Source: Planctomycetota bacterium (GTDB taxonomy: Bacteria > Planctomycetota > GCA-002687715). From it: a DNA stretch of 64,000 nt. A program made the position numbers and the translations under genes. The stretch spans positions 149,419-213,418 of the forward strand of contig SIAO01000004.1 in assembly GCA_009691765.1 (NCBI GenBank), written 5' to 3'. Below the pieces are notes generated by a model. It saw only the letters and a list, made by a program, of their open reading frames with translations. It had not been told where the DNA came from and searched no databases. Below are positions 19,187 through 24,644 of this stretch, in pieces (the stretch's first letter is position 1; each line of letters starts with the position of its first letter).

Positions 19187-19351
19187 TCACCCGTGGCGGG
19201 GTTGCCCTCGGCGGCGCGCAATGCCGTGCGCTGTGAGGCGAACCCCGCAGCCACTGTGCGACAAGCGCGCTGATTCTTGTGCGTCGAGCGCAAGGTCCAA
19301 CTGCGCCGAAGCCAGCTCGCGCGCGACGTTGCAATCTGCGGGCAACATCAT
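19187..19351 (-). pseudogene. Putative anti-sigma factor remnant, frame-disrupted
   Basis: ATG overlaps the sigma factor stop (ACATGATG). Reading MMLPADCNVARELASAQLDLALDAQESARLS resembles zinc-finger anti-sigma N-termini. The frame shifts around 19255-19265, and an alternate frame (VAAGFASQRTALRAAEGNPATGETVPITLDH*) continues to about 19159. Confidence 0.4.
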
Positions 19352-19945
19352 GTGCCGCGCTCCCCGAGCAAAGGGCGCAACCGTTCACGCGCACGAAACA
19401 ATCGCGAACGCACCGTACCCGGCGGGATTTCCAGAATCGCAGCGAGGGCTTCGTAGGAACGGTCTTTCGACATCGCGCAACACCAAGATCTCGCGCGACT
19501 CCATGGGCAGATCCTGCAAGGCGGCCATGACGAGCGCGACGCGCTCCGCTTGGTCGAGAGCTGCACTCGGATCGCACTGCACCGCGGGTTCAGGCACCTC
19601 ACCGACATCGCTCCCGAGACTCGCAGCAATGACAGGACGCGCTGCTTTTGCTCGCGCGGCCGAGATCACAGTGTTGCGTCCGATGCGGTAGAGCCACGTG
19701 TAGAAAGCGCTCTGACCGTCGAAGCCGCGGATGCCGCGTCAAGCTCGAAGGAATGTCTCTTGCGTCAGGTCCACCGACTGCTCCGCGTCTCCGCTCAGCC
19801 TGTCGATGAACGCATGCAGCCGATCTGCGTGCTGCTCTACAAAGCTGGTGAAGGCCTGTTTGTCACCGAGCCTGGCTTTGGCCACCAGTTCGGTTTCATC
19901 TCGAAGTCCTTCACCCGAGCGGCTCATCCTTGGACGCGCGTCCAT
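19348..19945 (-). pseudogene. ECF-type RNA polymerase sigma factor, disrupted by an in-frame TGA and a +1 frameshift
   Basis: MDARPRMSRSGEGLRDETELVAKARLGDKQAFTSFVEQHADRLHAFIDRLSGDAEQSVDLTQETFLRA-TGA-RGIRGFDGQSAFYTWLYRIGRNTVISAARAK...LPMESREILVLRDVE, then a shift into RSYEALAAILEIPPGTVRSRLFRARERLRPLLGERGT*. Confidence 0.8.
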
Positions 19946-19958
19946 GGCGCGAGTTCCG

Positions 19959-20249
19959 TCAGCAGCGCTCGAGATCGATGCGGTTCGGGCGCGTCTTGGA
20001 CACCAAATAGGTCACTGCTTCGCCGCCTTCTTTGGCAGGCCAGCGCAGCGCTTGCAGCCCTTTCTTGAAGCGTGCTTCGCCAGGCAGGATCGAAACGGAG
20101 GTGCCTTCCTCCGTGATGACCGCATAGCGGAAACGGACGCTGCCATCATCGGTGGGACCGAACCACGTGAAGTTCGCATCAGCCGCACTCTTCGAAGGGT
20201 CGGGGCCGAGCGTAGGACGGAAACCAGGATTCATGAGACTAGGATTCAT
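19959..20249 (-). CDS. Small conserved-looking orphan protein in the BMC operon (96 aa)
   Basis: ORF MNPSLMNPGFRPTLGPDPSKSAADANFTWFGPTDDGSVRFRYAVITEEGTSVSIL... with AAGGAG-type RBS, closely spaced between BMC-T and the sigma factor. Confidence 0.65.
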   Translation of the reverse strand: MNPSLMNPGFRPTLGPDPSKSAADANFTWFGPTDDGSVRFRYAVITEEGTSVSILPGEARFKKGLQALRWPAKEGGEAVTYLVSKTRPNRIDLERC

Positions 20250-20271
20250 AGGAACTCCTTGCGAACCGCCC

Positions 20272-20874
20272 TTAGGCGATCAGGAAGTCGCTGAAAGGGA
20301 CTGTGGCTTCCGCAAACAGGTCGCGCATTTTCGCGTCCGGATTCGGCAGCACCACTGCATTCACAAACTGACCGCGCTCGCGCGCCAAGCAAGCCCCGAC
20401 GTGCAGCGCGGATTCGACATCGCTCTGCTCCCCCGTGAACGTGAAGAATGCTTTGCCGCCAAGGCCCATGGCAAGACGGATTTCAAGCAACTGCACAGTC
20501 GCCGCTTTGGCTGCACCATCTGCAGCAAGCAGCGTGGAACAAAGTGATGTGGTCTCGACAATGCCTACGGATGCTGTGATTTTCACCTTTGCCACACCGG
20601 ACACCGTGGGCAACAACGATGCATGGGGGTGCGCAAGGAACAATGAGTCCATCACGAAAGAACCACCCACATCTGCACCGCGCCCGATGGCACGACGCAC
20701 GGCTTCGACGGTGCCGGTGAAGAGCGCCACGTAGCGCCCGGGTGTGACCGGACGCAGCGCGAGAAAGCGCACTTCAGCTTCCTTCGCGAGAGCGTCAGCA
20801 GCGAGCAGACCCTGGGCGATGCTCGTCCACTCGAGCATTCCCAGAGGTTCGCTTGTCGAAGCACGACGCTGCAC
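20272..20874 (-). CDS. BMC-T shell protein (two BMC domains)
   Basis: Two BMC-like halves: LGMLEWTSIAQGLLAADALAKEAEVRFLALRPVTPGRYVALFTGTVEAV and ASVGIVETTSLCSTLLAADGAAKAATVQLLEIRLAMGLGGKAFFTFTGEQSDVESAL. From memory it resembles the Haliangium ochraceum single-layer BMC-T. Confidence 0.85.
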   Translation of the reverse strand: MQRRASTSEPLGMLEWTSIAQGLLAADALAKEAEVRFLALRPVTPGRYVALFTGTVEAVRRAIGRGADVGGSFVMDSLFLAHPHASLLPTVSGVAKVKITASVGIVETTSLCSTLLAADGAAKAATVQLLEIRLAMGLGGKAFFTFTGEQSDVESALHVGACLARERGQFVNAVVLPNPDAKMRDLFAEATVPFSDFLIA

Positions 20875-20878
20875 AGGG

Positions 20879-21946
20879 TCACCTGCGGCGACGCGGGCGC
20901 TTCAGAGTCGAGTTGGCAGGCGCAGGAGCACCTCCACCGTCCCACACGATGTCGAAACCGCTATCGGGGCCGGGTGCTGGAACAGCAACCTTGGCAGCAG
21001 GCGCTGGAGTCGCCGGACGAGCTGGCTCATCCCACACCGCTGTGAAAGCTTCAGATTCATGCGCCACTGGTGCAGGCGGCACAGGTGCGACCGGGGCTTG
21101 CAGACGCTCTGGTGGACCGACAACTTCTTCCTGCTGCCGAGGACGATCTTGACCAGGGCCGTCGTGACGGGGGCGCCGATCTCGGCGTTCGCCACGTTCG
21201 AAACGACCTTCGCCACGGCCACGCTGCTCACCGCCGCCACGTTCGAAGCGCTGCTCGTTGCCGCCTTGCTCGGGACGCTGCTCGTTGCCGCGGTCAACGC
21301 GCTGCTCGTTGCCACCACGTTCGGGGCGTTCGCCGCGACCAGGACGCTGGTCATTGCCGCCATGTTCGGGGCGCTGCTCGTTGCCACCACGTTCGGGGCG
21401 TTCGCCGCGACCAGGACGCTGGTCATTGCCGCCATGTTCGGGGCGCTGCTCGTTACCACCGCGTTCCGGGCGTTCGCCGCGATCCGGGCGCTGCTCGTTA
21501 CCGCGGTCGGGCCGCTGCTCGTTACCACCACGCTCGGGGCGTTCGCCACGATACGGGCGGTCATGGCGCTCGCCATGACGTGGGCCGGGGCCATCCCCGC
21601 GTCCACGCCCTTGCTGCAGACGACGCGGTTCCACGCGCTCCGGAGCAGCAGGTGCTTCGCCACCCTCTTCATCGCCGCCGTCTTCGGCAGGTGTGGTGAT
21701 GCTCCCCACAACGCCGACAACAGCTCCTGCGATGGGGATGTCGCGTGGCAGGTCGAAACGCTCCCCGAGGGGAGCGAGCGCCACGAGCACCATGTCGCCG
21801 AGCTCAGCTCCGGCGCAATCAACAACTACGACAGCCCCAGTCCATTCCACTTCGTGCTCAGCTTCCACTAAGAGGAAGCGCAAGCCTTCGAAGGCGGGAT
21901 GAGACTTGGACAATTCGACTTCGCACTGCACTGTGCCGATAAACAC
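20879..21946 (-). CDS. BMC-P (EutN/CcmL-type) pentameric vertex protein with long Arg/Gly/Glu/Asn/Gln-rich repeat tail
   Basis: GTG start with AGGAAGG RBS: MFIGTVQCEVELSKSHPAFEGLRFLLVEAEHE...GAVVVVDCAGAELGDMVLVALA...IPIAGAVVGVVGSI matches the EutN/CcmL fold pattern, then about 270 aa of low complexity. The ORF-track start at 21994 overlaps the upstream gene and is less likely. Confidence 0.85.
   Translation of the reverse strand: MFIGTVQCEVELSKSHPAFEGLRFLLVEAEHEVEWTGAVVVVDCAGAELGDMVLVALAPLGERFDLPRDIPIAGAVVGVVGSITTPAEDGGDEEGGEAPAAPERVEPRRLQQGRGRGDGPGPRHGERHDRPYRGERPERGGNEQRPDRGNEQRPDRGERPERGGNEQRPEHGGNDQRPGRGERPERGGNEQRPEHGGNDQRPGRGERPERGGNEQRVDRGNEQRPEQGGNEQRFERGGGEQRGRGEGRFERGERRDRRPRHDGPGQDRPRQQEEVVGPPERLQAPVAPVPPAPVAHESEAFTAVWDEPARPATPAPAAKVAVPAPGPDSGFDIVWDGGGAPAPANSTLKRPRRRR
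21200..21565. repeat. In-frame coding tandem repeats, including a perfect 72-bp duplication at 21299-21370 / 21371-21442
   Basis: gcgctgctcgttgccaccacgttcggggcgttcgccgcgaccaggacgctggtcattgccgccatgttcggg occurs twice back to back. Flanking units are diverged. Minus-strand unit: GNEQRPEHGGNDQRPGRGERPERG. Confidence 0.9.
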
Positions 21947-21962
21947 GTTCGTCCTTCCTGAA

Positions 21963-22595
21963 TCAGCGATTCTCGCGGCCCGAGATGTTCTCAAGGGCCT
22001 GCGTCACGGCCTGTACCGCTTCCCGGATCGCGGACTCTGTACCGCCGAGGTACAGCCGTCCAAAAGCCCCTGAGGACTGCATTTCGATCAACTTGATGGG
22101 AGCAGCTTTTTCCGCCTCGTTGGCGGCAATCGTCACGTAGGCAGCGGGATGCACCTCTAAAATGTAGAGAGTCTCGCCACCCAAGATCATGTCACCAAAA
22201 CGAATACGGTTAATGAGTTGTGCTTGGTCGGGATCGATGTTGGTGATGATCTGCGAACTCATCACGCGCGGCTTCAGCCGATCGTCCTCTTTCAGTTCCA
22301 AGCTCTCCAACATGCGCGCGCCCGCAGCACGCACTTCACTCTGCGAATCGGAGTGGATTTCGAGGAGCCCGAAGGCGCGCTCCACCACTTGCAAGCCCGG
22401 ACGCACATCATGGTTCTTGAGTGCGATGTCCGTCAGGCGGTTGATGGCGATACCTGGCGCCACTTCAACAAACAGCGATGCCTGCCCTTGCACGGGCAGG
22501 AAGCCGCGCGCGGTCGTGCCAATGTAGGCGGCTACCGCGGGCTGCATGCAATCGAGGAACGTGTACGCCCTCAGTTCGATTCCAGATGCCATCAA
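21963..22595 (-). CDS. BMC-T shell protein, double-layer (CsoS1D-like) type
   Basis: ELRAYTFLDCMQPAVAAYIGTTARGFLPVQGQASLFVEVAPGIAINRLTDIALK...VQVVERAFGLLEIH-like first half and GETLYILEVHPAAYVTIAANEAEKAAPIKLIEMQSSGAFGRLYLGGTES second half. From memory, resembles the H. ochraceum stacked BMC-T. Confidence 0.85.
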   Translation of the reverse strand: MMASGIELRAYTFLDCMQPAVAAYIGTTARGFLPVQGQASLFVEVAPGIAINRLTDIALKNHDVRPGLQVVERAFGLLEIHSDSQSEVRAAGARMLESLELKEDDRLKPRVMSSQIITNIDPDQAQLINRIRFGDMILGGETLYILEVHPAAYVTIAANEAEKAAPIKLIEMQSSGAFGRLYLGGTESAIREAVQAVTQALENISGRENR

Positions 22596-22603
22596 TGCTC
22601 AAT

Positions 22604-22897
22604 TCAAACGCTGCCGTCCGCTTCAGGCTGAGGCAAGATGGCCTCGACCTGTTCGTGCGGGCGCGCAATGACATGCACGCTCACCAATTCGCCGACACGC
22701 CGCGCCGCAGCTGCGCCAGCGTCGGTGGCAGCTTTCACAGCGCCAACTTCGCCACGCACCATGACGGTCACATAACCGCCACCAATCTTCTCTTTGCCTA
22801 TCAAAGTCACCTGCGCTGCCTTCACCATGGCATCGGCTGCTTCGATAGACCCGATCAGCCCGCGGGTCTCGATCATTCCCAGTGCAATCTTGCTCAT
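22604..22897 (-). CDS. BMC-H hexameric shell protein
   Basis: [88 protein letters not shown]: canonical BMC domain (Pfam BMC). Confidence 0.97.
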   Translation of the reverse strand: MSKIALGMIETRGLIGSIEAADAMVKAAQVTLIGKEKIGGGYVTVMVRGEVGAVKAATDAGAAAARRVGELVSVHVIARPHEQVEAILPQPEADGSV

Positions 22898-22949
22898 CTC
22901 AAAGTCACCTCATTCCGGGCGTGAATTCGCCAGCGGCAGGAGCATAGGA

Positions 22950-24548
22950 TCACCGCTCCGCGCACGCCGACAAGTCCCCGCTGCCGTTTCCTGCACGACG
23001 CTCTTGCGCCGTCTTGATCATGCGCACCAGTTCCGCACCCGAGAAATGCTCCCCGGGCATGCGTTTGCTTGGATCTCCGAGCAACGGCGCAACCCTAACG
23101 GGTGGCTCTGAAACTGAGCGATCCCAAGGAGAATGCGCTGCGTCTCCCAGACCGGCTGCCACCTCAGGGAAATGCCCATCGAAAGTGCCGTTGCGCCAAG
23201 CCTCGTTGGCCCGAGCAAGCCGTTTGATGTTCAACAAATGCTGCGGACCCACATTGTCTGACGTGATATTGCCGCCGAAGGACCCGCATCCGAGAGTCAT
23301 GGACGGGAACAGATTCGTGGCAGCACCAACCGCCCCGAGCGAAGTCGGGGCATTCAAAATGATGCGGTTCACCGGCTTCTCGATGGCAAAGGCTTGAATG
23401 ATGCTTTCGTCGCTGCAATGCAGGCCGAGTGTGTGCCCGCGACCACCAAGAGCAAGGATGTCGATGCAAAGCTGGCAACCTGCTTCGTGGCCCTCCACGA
23501 CGTACCAAGCGAGCACCGGCGCGAGCTTCTCGTAGCTGAGTGGATGCCCCGGCCCCACGCCACTACAGGGCGCCAAGAGCACCGTCGTGTCGGCGGGCAC
23601 TTCGAAACCCGCCATCGACGCAATGCGCGCTGCAGCAAGGCCCACGACTGCCGGATTCGTTCCGCCATCCTTCACAACGAGCGCTTCTAGCAAGCGTGTT
23701 TCTTCTGGCGACAGCAAACGCACACCGCGGCGGCGGAGTTCATCCAACAATCGCTGTGCAACCGGCGCATCGCACACGATGGCCTGCTCCGAAGAGCAAA
23801 TGGTGGAATTGTCGAAAGTCTGACTGCGCACGATCGCTTCAGCCGCGCCAGCAAGGTCCGCCGAGCGATCGACATACACCGGGACATTGCCGGGCCCGAC
23901 GCCGAAAGCCGGCTTGCCAGACGAATAGGCCTGACGCACCAACGCCGAACCGCCCGTGGCGAGAATCAGATCCACATCCTTGTCGCGCATGAGCGCTTGG
24001 GTGCCTTCGAGCGCAATGTGCTCCATGCACACCACCCAATCTGGCGGGGCGCCTTGCGCAACAGCGGCATCGTGGACGACTCGCACCGCTTCACGGATGC
24101 AGCGCGCTGCACGCGGGTGTGGCGAGGCCACCATGGCGTTGCGCGACTTCAAACAACAAATGGCTTTGAACAGCGCTGTGCTCGTTGGGTTCGTGGTGGG
24201 GATGATGGCCGCCACCACGCCAAAGGGTGCCGCGACTTCGGTGATGCCGGTGGATTTGTTCTCACTCAAGATCCCGCAGGTGCGCATGTGCGCCACGGCT
24301 TGCCACAAGCCTCGCGTGGCAAAACGGTTCTTCACCGTCTTGCCTTGCACATTGCCGATGCCTGTCTCGTCGACTGCCAATTTGGCGAGACTCTCGGCGG
24401 CGGCGTAGCCAGCCTCGACAGCAGCGTGGCAAAAGCGATCCACCGCTTCTTGGCTCATCCGACTCAGACGCGCGGCCGCAGCACGTGCACGTCGAGCGCA
24501 TTGCCGAGCATCGGCCACAGAAAGCAGGTCCTGGTCCATCGGCTGCAT
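22950..24548 (-). CDS. Aldehyde dehydrogenase, CoA-acylating type (EutE/PduP-like), BMC-associated
   Basis: KTVKNRFATRG, EVAAPFGVVAAIIPTTNPTSTALFKAI, FGVGPGNVPVYVDRSADL, SQTFDNSTICSSEQAIV catalytic Cys motif. Start chosen at MQPMDQDLLSVADA. The longer ORF upstream is antisense to the M16 gene. Confidence 0.92.
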   Translation of the reverse strand: MQPMDQDLLSVADARQCARRARAAAARLSRMSQEAVDRFCHAAVEAGYAAAESLAKLAVDETGIGNVQGKTVKNRFATRGLWQAVAHMRTCGILSENKSTGITEVAAPFGVVAAIIPTTNPTSTALFKAICCLKSRNAMVASPHPRAARCIREAVRVVHDAAVAQGAPPDWVVCMEHIALEGTQALMRDKDVDLILATGGSALVRQAYSSGKPAFGVGPGNVPVYVDRSADLAGAAEAIVRSQTFDNSTICSSEQAIVCDAPVAQRLLDELRRRGVRLLSPEETRLLEALVVKDGGTNPAVVGLAAARIASMAGFEVPADTTVLLAPCSGVGPGHPLSYEKLAPVLAWYVVEGHEAGCQLCIDILALGGRGHTLGLHCSDESIIQAFAIEKPVNRIILNAPTSLGAVGAATNLFPSMTLGCGSFGGNITSDNVGPQHLLNIKRLARANEAWRNGTFDGHFPEVAAGLGDAAHSPWDRSVSEPPVRVAPLLGDPSKRMPGEHFSGAELVRMIKTAQERRAGNGSGDLSACAER

Positions 24549-24644
24549 GAGAATCGTGTGAGAGTGTAGCAGCCGAGGCTGTTTCCCGCGCGCGGCGCCG
24601 CGGCTATCGTCACCGACACCAAGCGCCCCGCAGGAGGTTCGCGC

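Noticed and set aside
19455-19475. Programmed ribosomal frameshift in the sigma factor (GAAAGA)
   Set aside because: Only a three-A run, no clear slippery heptamer or downstream pseudoknot, and it coexists with a nonsense codon upstream.
19739-19741. Selenocysteine or TGA-recoding explanation for the in-frame stop in the sigma factor
   Set aside because: TGA terminates many intact genes here (e.g. groEL, groES), I see no convincing SECIS-like element, and the same gene has a second independent frame lesion. Nonsense mutation or sequence error is simpler.
21299-21442. Possible CRISPR-like direct repeats
   Set aside because: The repeats are contiguous 72-bp units without unique spacers, are in frame with a CDS and have no cas genes nearby.
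20744-21871. 375-aa plus-strand ORF rich in LLVTTAFRAFAA/LLVATTFGAFAATRT repeats
   Set aside because: It is the exact antisense of the BMC-P repeat tail. The minus frame has an RBS, operon context and a recognisable EutN/CcmL domain, so the plus ORF is a GC/repeat artefact.
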